A DNA stretch of 64,000 nucleotides from Lamellibrachia satsuma (lineage: Eukaryota; Annelida; Polychaeta; Sabellida; Siboglinidae), in the NCBI GenBank assembly GCA_033239005.1, contig BSQZ01000069.1:317501-381500 (forward strand), read 5' to 3'. Of the stretch, positions 12,005 to 23,200 are shown one piece after another. The position numbers and the translations under genes are program-made. Each line of letters opens with the position of its first letter. Position 1 is the first letter of the stretch. A model generated the notes under the pieces. It searched no databases and was not told the origin of the DNA. It was given only the letters and a program-made list of their open reading frames with translations.

Positions 12005-12060
12005 AACCTGGCTACTTTAGTTTTATTTATTTTATGTCTACTTTAAGACTGAGTTGGAGT

Positions 12061-12712
12061 AACTTTTATAAAAAAATAATGCAATTTTTCAATGATTTAA
12101 AAAATTCGTAAAAACACTGCGCTAGAGATTTATATTCTCAGTTACAAGAACAATTAATTATTTTATTCATTGAGTACAAACTGATTGTTAAGTCATTTTT
12201 TAGTTAAAATACTTGTAAAACAGTTACAATTAATTACTGAATTACAACAAGACATTTTGTGACAAGCTGCCAGTGCCGGTGGACAAAACCGCTGAATAGA
12301 TACACCTCTCAAGACCAAATTTCAAGATTTTGTTTTCTGACCTAATATATTAAGTGAATTTTCACAATTAACTTAATGGGGGATGACGGTATAAAAAACA
12401 ATTTTACAATATTTACATGCAGAATCAAGATAATTAGACCAAATCATAACTGCAGCAAGAAATGTATGATTCATTTAAATAAATTTAATTTAAAGATGTT
12501 CTGGCTGATGTTCTTCGGTTATGCGATCTCAGCCAGTATAGATCTTTGCTGGTTTTGAAGACGCTTGCTGACTTCCAGCGGATCTTTGTCGAGGGCAGTT
12601 GGGAGTGTTGTTCATGGTCGCCCTCGCCAGCCAGAAATGTCAGTGGGTGTGAAATATTGGTCTATGTCCAGCTGTGCAGGGGCTTCACGTAGCATGCAAA
12701 ACACATTGTGTA
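12061..12712. other. gene-free sequence
   Basis: AT-rich sequence upstream of the LINE. No exon or element boundary can be supported. Confidence 0.4.

Positions 12713-12788
<76 letters not shown>
12713..12788. repeat. microsatellite (TA)n
   Basis: About 36 TA units, self-complementary and able to form a cruciform. Confidence 0.95.
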
Positions 12789-12790
<2 letters not shown>

Positions 12791-13194
12791 TAACATTATA
12801 TTAACATATCATAACAAATATATATATATACTTTATTGGTTGAGACAGCATACAGTGTACTGTGAAAAATCATCATGCACTTGGCTCGTAGATGGAATAA
12901 TGTAGAATCTTGCAGCCGTTGTCCATTCAACACAAGAAATGTCGGATTCAACAGTGAAATACTGTAAAAAAAATTATAAAAATAACATCATGTTGAATTG
13001 CACAATGTAAAGTCAACATTATTTTATGAAAAAAAGTGACTGAAATATGTAATAAATTGTGTAATATTTATGCAATGGCATTGTTTTTCTTCACAAAAAA
13101 ACATTTAGTACTCTATATGGAACACCAGTTGGTATATATTTCTCAAACAATTATTTCATCATTGTCAATACGCAAAATTATTTTGGTGTTCTTT

Positions 13195-13245
13195 GCATGT
13201 GCGTGCGTGCATGCGTGCGTGCATGTGTATGTATATATACATATT
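13195..13245. repeat. microsatellite (GCGT/GCAT)n
   Basis: Short purine-pyrimidine alternating run 'gtgcgtgcgtgcatgc' and variants. Confidence 0.8.
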
Positions 13246-13276
13246 TGGCAGGGAATGAAAGTCGAGGCTCTGCCCA

Positions 13277-14000
13277 AATGTTATACAAATAACTTCATAA
13301 TCATGGAAGTTATGGCTTTCTATTGAAATGTATTGGTCTGATGAAATAGCTTGCTAATTAGCCATTGTTGACTTATTAATTGAGTTACTATTAATGATGA
13401 CTAATGTATATTTATGACCCTACTTAATGCGTTTTGAAATTATACAAATATCTTCATAATGATGGAAGTTATGGCCTTTTATAAAAAAAAGTGTTGACCT
13501 GTTGCGTTTGCGCATTTATTAGCCAATATTGACTTATTAATTGCATCAATTGAGTTATGTATATTTTATGACCCTGTTTAATGAATTTGTAAACCCTGAA
13601 CAAATTATGCAAATATCTTCATAATCATGGAAGTTATGGCCTTTTATTAAAAGGTGTTGGCCTGTTGAGGTTGCACATTAATTAGCCAATGTTGACTTAT
13701 TAATTGCATCAAATGAGTTATGAAATGAGTGGGTGATGTATTTGTATGACCCTTGTTAATGAGTTTGTAAACCCTGAACAAATTATACAAATATCTTCAC
13801 AATCATGGAAGTTATTGCCTTTTATCAAAATGTGTCAGTCAGTTGAATTCACTCACTAAATAGCCAGTATTGACTTATTAATTGCATTAACTGAGTTACT
13901 ATTAAAGATACATGACTGGACTATGTATATCTATGACCCTACTTAATGTGCTTGCAACTCCTGAAGAAATTATTAAAATATATATACAAACAAAAAAGTT
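13277..14000. repeat. tandem satellite, unit about 160-185 bp
   Basis: The block 'caaatatcttcataatcatg' recurs near 13283, 13443, 13608 and 13785, with a degenerate fifth start near 13970. Each is followed by 'gttatggcctttta', then 'gccaatgttgacttattaattg', then 'gaccc...ttaatg'. That is about four and a half diverged copies in direct orientation. Confidence 0.85.
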
Positions 14001-14204
14001 ATGCCATTTTAAATCATACATTTATTAAAAAATAACACAAAAATGAGAGACTTTTGCCTGTATACAAGATACACAAAATTTTCGGATTTTAACCACATTA
14101 AAATCATAATATCTTTGGCTCTAACAAAGATATATTGATAAAATAAACAGTTTTGGGTTCCTTTACATGTCACCTTTCATTTAAATCAATTGCCAATGTT
14201 CTAC

Positions 14205-15055
14205 CATGATATCTCATTTTTGTTTGAAGTGCCTACAGAATGCGTGTGTCGGAAGGGTCTCACCATGGTTATAAGTTGGGGGAAGAGGTCCAGGGTGACT
14301 ATGCTATGCAATGTCTTATAAAATATGACAAGGCGGATGTTGGTTCTCCTTTGTTGGAGGCTGCGCCAGTGCAAGTGTTTGATCATAGTGGTGGCACTTG
14401 CTTCACGGTTGTAGTTGGTACAAACATACCATGCTGCCCGTCTTTGGACCATCTCTATTTTGTTTTTTGTACGTTTGTGTGTAGGGGTCCCATATGGCAG
14501 CGGCATATTCTAGCTGGGGTCTAACTAAAGTGAAATAAGCACTGGTTTTTAGTTTTTCCTAGCCTATTTTGAGATTTCTTTTTAGGAAACCTAAGGATGC
14601 ATTTGCTTTTTTTTGTGATATCATTTATGTGGTTATTCCAGGACAGTGTTTTATGTATGACCACACCAAGATATTTCGTATTGTCCTCCTTTATGAGTAT
14701 GTGGCCATGAAGAGTGTATTGTTTGTATTTGGGGTTATGGGATCTGGTTATGTGGATGGAATTCCTTTTGCCATGTTTCTTCCCACTTGGTCAATTTGTC
14801 TAGATCTTGTTGAAGGGCTGTCGCGTCAGTACCATTGGATGTTGTCATGTAGATAATAGTGTCATCAGCAAAGAGTCCGACAGTTGATTTGAGGTTATTA
14901 GGTAGGTCGTTTATACAGATAAGAAAGAGGATGGGGGCAATCACTGAACCTTGTGGGACTCCACTGATAACCGGAGCCCAGTTCGAATACATACCTTCAC
15001 ATGCCACACATTGCTTTCTATCTTTCAAGAATTTCTCAACCCAAGTTCTTTAGTA
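14205..15055 (-). mobile_element. LINE fragment, reverse transcriptase end (different family)
   Basis: Minus-strand blocks 15028-14735 and 14506-14201 encode 'ISGVPQGSVIAPILFL', the catalytic 'LFADDTIIYM' and the C-terminal signature 'KIEMVQRRAAWYVCTNYN'. The wording differs from the two LINEs at 4330-12060, so this is a separate family. It is truncated at both ends and frame-broken. Confidence 0.85.
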
Positions 15056-15059
15056 CCAT

Positions 15060-15990
15060 GATTATGATATTTTAGTTATCAATATATTTTGTATCCTGGT
15101 AGTGTTTTGAAAATTTTTGATTTTTGCTGATATTTTGTCAGCTGAGTATGTAAACTAGGTCACAACTGTTTTCATTGTATAAAAATAATGTATTTATGAT
15201 GTATACATATTATTGTATTGCATTTTACTATTTGGCTTATTATAAAGCTCGTATACAAATATACATTTGACTTTGTTGTCTTCAGCAAACGAGCCACGGT
15301 TTCCATGTCATTAACTCTTTTGTAGGTAGCTTTGTCCCGCATAAATATATATATAATATATATATATGTATATTTAATATTATAGTGAATTTCTAGAAAA
15401 CTTAGAAATACTTCCGAGTATTCATATTATTGTTACCATGTTTATACAAATGTATATATATATAATAATTTATAAAAAATTATGAATAAAATCAAATCGG
15501 CGAGTGACCAAAACCAAATGATCTTGCCTGTTGCAAGTGGTGTGCGTGCGAAACACGATATCCACAATTGTATGCAACTGAAATTGAGAGATGTCTTGAC
15601 AAAAATTAGGAGATTACCAAACAAAATAAAGATGTTCAGAATCTGCACATGAAAATATAAGTTGTGACAGTGGTGAAATGGTGAGTGGCGCCACTGGTGG
15701 CAAGTTTGAACCAGTCTGTGGTGTGTGGTGCCATTCAACGGACTTAGTTAGAAGTACTAAACTGGGAACAAAATGTGGTTAAAGTGTAAATACATATGAC
15801 AAACCCATCAACATCATAACCCTGTCTCTGCCCTCTCTGGCACACAGCATAAAGCAGAGAAAATTTGTAGCTAATGGTGTAGTCAATTAACAATCAGGGT
15901 GAACCACGAGCTGGCGAAGCAAACATGTCACATTAATGCAAACAAGGGTTCATCAAGGTCTGTCAATGTCCAAAGCTGTTAAAATGACCC
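15060..15990. other. gene-free AT-rich sequence
   Basis: Includes a short (TA)n patch near 15345-15370. No exon is supported, although a missing 5' PELP1 exon could lie here. Confidence 0.4.
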
Positions 15991-15998
15991 CTTTTCAG

Positions 15999-16681
15999 CA
16001 GGGTTGAAAAAAATCATGATTTTTATATTAAAAAAAAGTATCTGATTTTTTTATTTAAATCGGATTTATTTGATTTTTTTATTAATTTGATTCTTTTTTA
16101 AATCTGGTATATAGATATTTATATAGATGTTTACATTTGTAAACTCTTTCAAACATGTTATATTCAAATCGATTTGGGTTCTTGTCTTAACATGGCTCTG
16201 TGTACTCTAAGGGTCTCTAACCAGAATACAAACTATTGAAACTGGTACAGTATTAAACAACTGACTCGAACTGAGTCAACATATTGAATTGGTAACAACT
16301 AGCACAAGCTATAAGTGGACTTTAACTCAGGGCTTCTGTGTTGAAAAGATACTTCCTCTGAAAGACAAGTTTGTGTAGCTTCCCTGCATTCAGAAAGGGA
16401 ATAGCTAAAACATACACAATGTCATAAAATATTTGACTATCAGGCTATCTGGTGACAATACAGCTACACAAGTGTGCGCACTTTGTGTTTTGTACTAAAA
16501 ACATACAAAACTTTGTTGATCTCGATGCTTGTAAACAATTATTTGTGTTAAATTCATATAAATCAACGATTAAAAAAACCGGAAGTAAAAAAAATCATAA
16601 ATCAATGATTTTTTTTTGAGTGATTTAAATCATGATTTAAATCAATGATTTAAATCAAATAATTTAAATCAAACAACCCTG
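15999..16681. mobile_element. non-autonomous hAT-type MITE
   Basis: The element starts CAGGGTTG and ends CAACCCTG (perfect 8-base inverted ends). It is flanked by near-identical 8-base target duplications, CTTTTCAG (15991-15998) and CTTGTCAG (16682-16689). Subterminal repeats of 'gatttaaatc' type occur at both ends. 8-bp duplications and CAGGG ends are typical of hAT. It has no transposase ORF and sits directly upstream of the first firm PELP1 exon. Confidence 0.8.
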
Positions 16682-17167
16682 CTTGTCAGTGACCACTTCC
16701 CTAACATGATCAGCAACCTGACAAACGATCACATTAGTGGACTAATCGTGGTTGACTAGTGTATTAAATGGCCTAATAGATAAGGCAGATGACAAGGTTC
16801 TGACTTCAGATCTTGTCAGATTCAAATATTAATATTTCTTTATTATTTTTTTTCATTATATTGTCGGCTTTTACTAAATATTGAAATGTGGCTAACTTTA
16901 ATATTTGGCTGATCACTGGCTCAAGTAAATTAATGATGCTGATTTAGTGTTACTTTTTAAATGTTATTATAATTTCATAGACTGTATGTCAATTCACTCA
17001 ACTGTGTTTTGGATTACCAGGTATGTACACCAACAAGATATCAATTAGACATGTAGAAACATTATTTGATCATGATGTACACACATTTAAAATTCAGATC
17101 ATATATTTAGTATCCATGATGTAGTGCAGCATTATTTGTAATTTATTTGTTTAATGTTTTGTTTCAG

Positions 17168-17226
17168 AAATCGGTGACAGAAGTCGTTGGTGCCATCAAC
17201 AGAAACCTCAACTCAAGTAGAGCCAG
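17168..17226 (+). CDS. PELP1: PELP1 exon (first firm exon)
   Basis: Acceptor 'tttgtttcag' before 17168 and donor AG/GTAATA after 17226. Encodes 'VVGAINRNLNSSRAR', matching the segment just before the conserved 'GLC' block. It enters in phase 0 and leaves in phase 2. Its last bases and donor are tandemly repeated in the following intron. Confidence 0.8.
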
Positions 17227-20200
17227 GTAATATGTCACCTGTCACTCCAAGTAGAGTCTTGAAACATGTCACCTCTTACTCCAAGTAGAGCCATGAAACA
17301 TGTCACCACTCACTCCAAGTAGAGTCATGTCATGTATTGTGTGGTCAGTGTCATGTAATGCATCATCAGTGTCATGTAATGTGTGGTCAGTACTGTGTAA
17401 TGTGTGGTTAGTGTTGTGTAATGTGTGGTCATCTCCACAGACTGGACGGCCTGTGTGTACTGCGGAGACTATTGCAAGACTGCAGCACTGAGGTGTTTGA
17501 GCAGCACTGTGTCAGCTGGGCAGGGTTATTACTGACCGCCCTCCAGGTATATACCCACCCATCCCCGGCACATGACCCATCGGTAAAATTACATATTTAC
17601 ATACAGCACACAACTCAGCAGTTTGCAGCTTGTTGTGGGAAGGAATAATTTTTGTTTTTAACTTCACCTGCACCATCATTTGTTGTTATTTATATCAGCA
17701 AAATATTATTTTAATCCCTTCATATATATGTTTTTACAATCTTAAAATAGTTCTTACTTTTATTGACGTTTCGTGATATTTCATTAATGTTAAAGCAAGC
17801 TGTTGTAGTTGTGACATGTTCATCTCTGCATGACCTTTATTGCAGTCACATGATCAACTGGTCACATGGCAGGTCACATGCAGTACAACGACTCAGTTGT
17901 TCCGACTGGCCAAGTCATTCCCTGAGCTCAGTCGGGAGTTGATGAGTTCCGTGGTTCCCCATGTGATCACATGTCTACTGCAGGCTACAACTGAGGTGAG
18001 TCACTGTTTCATCTTACTACGATCCTGCAAGTGTCTGTTTGTATGTTTCGCCTCCTAGACACTTTACATCTCAGGCGCCAAACTTTCAGGGGTTCGATTC
18101 GGGACATCAGTATTATTTTTTTCAAAATTCACCCCGCTATTACCCTTTCTATGAACAATCAAGTTACCCTTTGTAGTTATTATGCACAATTATCCACAAC
18201 GCTATGCAAACTAATAGGTGCAATTGTTATGCATCGTTTCTCCGATTGCCTCAAGTTATGGAACACAAGGACAAGGCATCGCTTGACGTTACTGTATTAT
18301 GTCACAACTTTGAGAGTTGTATTCCAAGAAGCCATTAAGATATTGACTGGCAGCACCAAGTACCAAGGCATTGATGAATACTTTTGTTTTTGTGGTAGCG
18401 TTTTTTAATATTGTTATCATGACAGTCACAAATTACCCTGTTATTCCATCTGTATTTTTGCTGGTTATTATAAAACAGATGGCTTCTTCAGTATGACTGA
18501 AATCTTGTTAAGATTGTTTGGTTATATTAAGAAGAACTGCATTGATATGAAAATTAGCCATCCTGAAGAATGTTCAACATCTTAGTTTAATTAATTAAAA
18601 CCTTCCGAGTTGGCATTAACAAATAGTGGAAGATCTCCCTACATTTGGAGGTTTAGAAAATTTTTTTATGGTACCACCTTAGTCCACCTACCAAATGTCC
18701 CGAATTATGCAAGAGCTCTGATTCCAGACACATGCAGTGAACATTCCCAAGTAAAGAGTTTTTGGCTTTATTAAGTTCATTTATATCCATAACTCATTAA
18801 ATTATATCATACAGTTGTAAATAAACTGAAAATCTGGAGCTTTTTATTTGAGGTTTTAAAAATGGAGAGAGAGAAAACGGGCCATATTTGGAGACTTTGG
18901 AAGGTTTGGTATTTGCTGCTGTATTTTCAGATTGGTCATCAAATTACTGTAATTCATAAATCCAATTAAGCCGATTTTTCTTGAATACAGGTTTGTATTA
19001 TTGGAATCTTATGTTTTATGATCTCAAATATTGGTGTTTGTCTTAAATATTATTGTACTTAAGAATCATATGATAGTGGCGAAAATTTAGTCAAACAGTG
19101 TTTCCCAACATTTTGCACACATGGAAGATATTGTGGAGATTCCAGGAACATGGATGTTGCTGGAATTTTCCCTGCCAAGAGTGAATTCCACGGATGCTAT
19201 AACGCTTTGTTTACAGAGGGTGTCCATAGCTGTGAGGTGTCTCTCTGACTGTCTTCGCTGTTACCCTCGTACCTGTGCCCCCTTCCTGGTGAGTGACAGT
19301 GCTTGTAGGGATGGTCTCAATACGCCCTCTGGGAGTTTTCTCAAAGAGATAACTCTAGAAGTCAAATTGCTGGTTAGAGGTACAGAGTATGTTAAATTAT
19401 AATATAATTATACAGACATGATCTATTGATGTTCATGTGTAAATCATTGAAATTTGATGGCTATATTCCTATGAGTTTTGGTCAATTATAAAAAGGTAAG
19501 CACACAGGATTCAAGTGGTTCATGAGTGGTTGTCACGGAGTGTCACTGACTAGCTCAGTACAAGACTACTCTTTATTGCCAAATATTGGTCCAGTAAGTG
19601 AAGATATTCTTTTAATAATCTACATTAGACACCATTGCATGTTCCACAGACATTGAGACATATTTCCTAAGAGACTAATATCATAATAAACTTTTATGTG
19701 ACAGAAACAGTATCTCACATGTTGGTTCCCCTGCCACTAGAGAGAATGCTTCCATATTTACATTGCATTAAATAAAAATTATCTGGTAGGAATTTAAAGC
19801 TACAAAATGTAAACCCATGTAATGCCATTCTGTTATGTGTTATGTTTGCAGAACAAAATTGAGAGTATGATTGTGGTGTTGTTGGACAGAACTGAAGAAG
19901 ACATTGCTGAGGTAAACGTTACATTCTACTCTGGCAGTTTGTGTTGCATACTGAATGTGCTGAGAAATAACACTTATTAGTGAAATAAACTTTGATATTT
20001 TCACTGATATTTCATCTAATTGTGCTACTTAGTTATGCCATGAAACGTTCAATTAGGTCTCACATGTGGTGGTGTTGACTCACACTCAGTGGTGTTAGGT
20101 CACACGTTGTGGTGTTGACTCACACTCAGCTGTGTTAACTCACACTCGGCAGTGTTGACTCACACACAGTGTTGTTGACTCATACTCGGTGGTGTTGACT

Positions 20201-23200
20201 CACACTCAGCATTACTAACTCACACTCAGTGGTGTTAACATTGTGTTCCAGGGTGCAGCCGAGTGCTACAGCTTGCTGGCAGGGTGCGGGGGTGCAGGCA
20301 CTCAGGGGGCGCGACATACAGAACTTTGGAGTCAGCTGTCAAACAGGGTGCTTGGCTCCCTACATGCCACCCTAAACACCCTCTATGATGTCCTCCCACA
20401 CAAAGGTACTTCTGTCTCCTCCCACACAAAGGTACCTCTGTCTCCTCCCACACAAAGGTACCTCTGTCTCCTCCCACACAAAGGTACCTCTGTCTCCTCC
20501 CACACAAAGGTACCTCTGTCTCCTCCCACACAAAGGTACCTCTGTCTCCTCCCACACAAAGGTACCTCTGTCTCCTCCCACAAAAAGGTACCTCTGTCTC
20601 CTCCCACACAAAGGTACCTCTGTCTCCTCCCACACAAAGGTACCTCTGTCTCCTCCCACACAAAGGTACCTCTGTCTCCTCCCACACAAAGGTACCTCTG
20701 TCTCCTCCCACACAAAGGTACCTCTGTCTCCTCCCACACAAAGGTACCTCTGTCTCCTCCCACACAAAGGTACCTCTGTCTCCTCCCACACAAAGGTACT
20801 TCTGTCTCCTCCCACACAAAGGTACCTCTGTCTCCTCCCACACAAAGGTACTTCTGTCTCCTCCCACAAAAAGGTACCTCTGTCTCCTCCCACACAAAGG
20901 TACCTCTGTCTCCTCCCACACACACCAAGTATGATCCCTCTTAAAATTGCATTAATGGCAGCATTTTCCAAACATTTAAAATCTTATTAGCCACTGTTAG
21001 TTATTTATCTGTATTTAATTATTGATCATATTTTAATCTATTTGCACGATGTATGTCTTTTACATGAATGTATTCGTTATGCTCAATGCCTTTTTAAAGT
21101 GTCATGTTTAAATTTGCCCTCAAAGCCTACTCCACTATAATCATCAAGAAACAATGAGGTTGTAAATAATTACTATGTATCAGTAACAAAGTTGTAAGTA
21201 ATTATTATATAGAAAATAACAAGATAATAACAATGTTAATGACATACATAGATACACTTTTACACAGAAGTACTCTTCTACAAAAGAAGTATAATATTCA
21301 TTTACGACATATTAAGGACTAAAATATAAGTACTTTTGGTACTTGTTATGCTTGAGTGAGTACTGGGACTCTTGTACTCGCTTCTCCATAGAGACGTTAC
21401 TATGATGTCTTGACCTGTCACCAGATGTCTCTTTTGTCTCAGTCGCAGCAGCAGACATTCGTAGACATAAGACTCAGACAGAGTTACAACTAAGATACGT
21501 CTCCTCCTCCGAGACTGGCCACTGCTATCATCTACAACATCGCTTCTATGTCCTTACCAGACTCCTCGGTCACATGCTCAGGTCAGTTTGAATAATTGCA
21601 AAAAAGGTAAAGTACATTCTTATATAGCACGGTATCCAGTCCTTGGCACTGTTCAAAGCACTCTACACTTCACCCTACAGTTAGTGAGATCACCAGCTCT
21701 GTGAATCCAAGACAGGTTACACATTTACCCCCTGTGTGGGGGTCTTTTACTTTACACCAGTAAAAGGGACCAACGGCTTTTAATGTCTTTTGCAAAAGAA
21801 ACACCCGGGGGTGAATGAAGTTGCCTATGTTTAAAAACGGCAGTATGTCCACTCGAACCCTGGTCCTCTCTATTCACAGTCATACGTATGTCTTACGGGA
21901 TTACACTGCAAACAGCCCTGTCTTCTCAATTCACAGTCATACATATGTCTTACAGGATTACACTGCAAACAGCCCTGTCTTCTCAATTCACAGTCATACG
22001 TATGTCTTATGGGATTACACTGCAAACAGCCCTGTCCTCTCAATTCACAGTCATACGTATGTCTTACAGGATTACACTGCAAACAGCCCTGTCCTCTCAA
22101 TTCACAGTCATACGTATGTCTTATGGGATTACACTGCAAACAGCCCTGTCCTCTCAATTCACAGTCATACGTATGTCTTATGGGATTACACTGCAAACAG
22201 CCCTGTCCTCTCAATTCACAGTCATACGTATGTCTTACGGGATTACACTGCAAACAGTAACAGTTGGTTATTTTAAGAGATTCTGTTCTTTAGAGTAGGT
22301 GAATCCACCACAGGTTACACATTTATCCCTGTGTGTGGTCTTTTACTTCTAACATAGACGCCAATTGAAGGGACTAACGTCTTGTAGTCTCTTCCAAGTT
22401 CCAAAAGAAACAGGCCATGTGGGGTGAACAAAGTTGCCTAAGTTTAAAAACTGGTTGGCCACAGCCTGTCACTGTTGCCTATCACCGTTGCCTATTGCTC
22501 AGTGCAGAGGTTGCTGGTTGGCCACAGCCTATTGCTGTTGCCTATCACTGTTGCCTATTGCAATGTATTGTTGCACTCATTGTTGTTATGTTGTTTGTTT
22601 GCAGCGAGGAGTTCGCCTCTGTAGTGCGGCTGCCAGTGAGAGACATCCTCGATGTCATTTGTCGCGTCCTCGCTGTCACACCAAAGATGTTGGTAGGCAT
22701 CACCTAAACTGTTTCATAAAGGCAATATTATATTTTAAACTAAATGCCCTAAGAAGTAGTGCAGAAATACTTACCACAATTCTCTTATTTTCTTTGTATA
22801 TATGATATATTTTCTTGATATATAATTTTATTGATTTTTATCTGGAAACTTTAATAACATATAATACACCCAATCAACTAAGAACTAATGCTCACATAGA
22901 CACACGTATCTCGTGATATATCTAAATTGTCTGGACTGTAGAGTAATTGTTCAAAGTTTTGTTCTTTTGGTGACATAAACTAGTTTCAACAGCCCCCATA
23001 TTAAGTTGGTAATAACCAATTAGTCCAGCAATTTTGTGTTTGATAAATAGATCATCTAGCTTGTCGTGTTCTGCCCTGCCACCTGTCGACTACTTTAGTT
23101 ACTTGGTGAAAACTACCAGTAACATGTGCTGCCACCTGTGGATTGTGTCCCATACTTCAACCTGGCGTATTATTCAGGTACTAGGAAATAGGAATAGTTA

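Larger units (their letters stand above)
8018..12060 (-). mobile_element. near full-length CR1/L2-like LINE
   Basis: Minus-strand element with an ORF1 (12004-11082), an ORF2 (11121-8211) and a 3' end closing in AAGGT repeats (plus strand ACCTT repeats at 8018-8036). ORF1 and ORF2 overlap by about 40 bases. Only two frame breaks are seen, both at homopolymers. A related 3' fragment ending in the same AAGGT repeat lies at 60302-60895, which confirms the family tail. Confidence 0.9.

Noticed and set aside
15442..15738. Minus-strand 98-codon ORF
   Set aside because: AT-rich, low-complexity hydrophobic translation with no similarity or splice support.
20235..20990. ORFs of 180-233 codons on both strands
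   Set aside because: They result from stop-free 26-bp units. Only 20252-20405 is supported as coding, by PELP1 similarity and splice phase.
21815..22298. ORFs of 83-153 codons with a 19-residue repeat
   Set aside because: They come from the 57-bp intronic array, open on both strands, without splice or family support.
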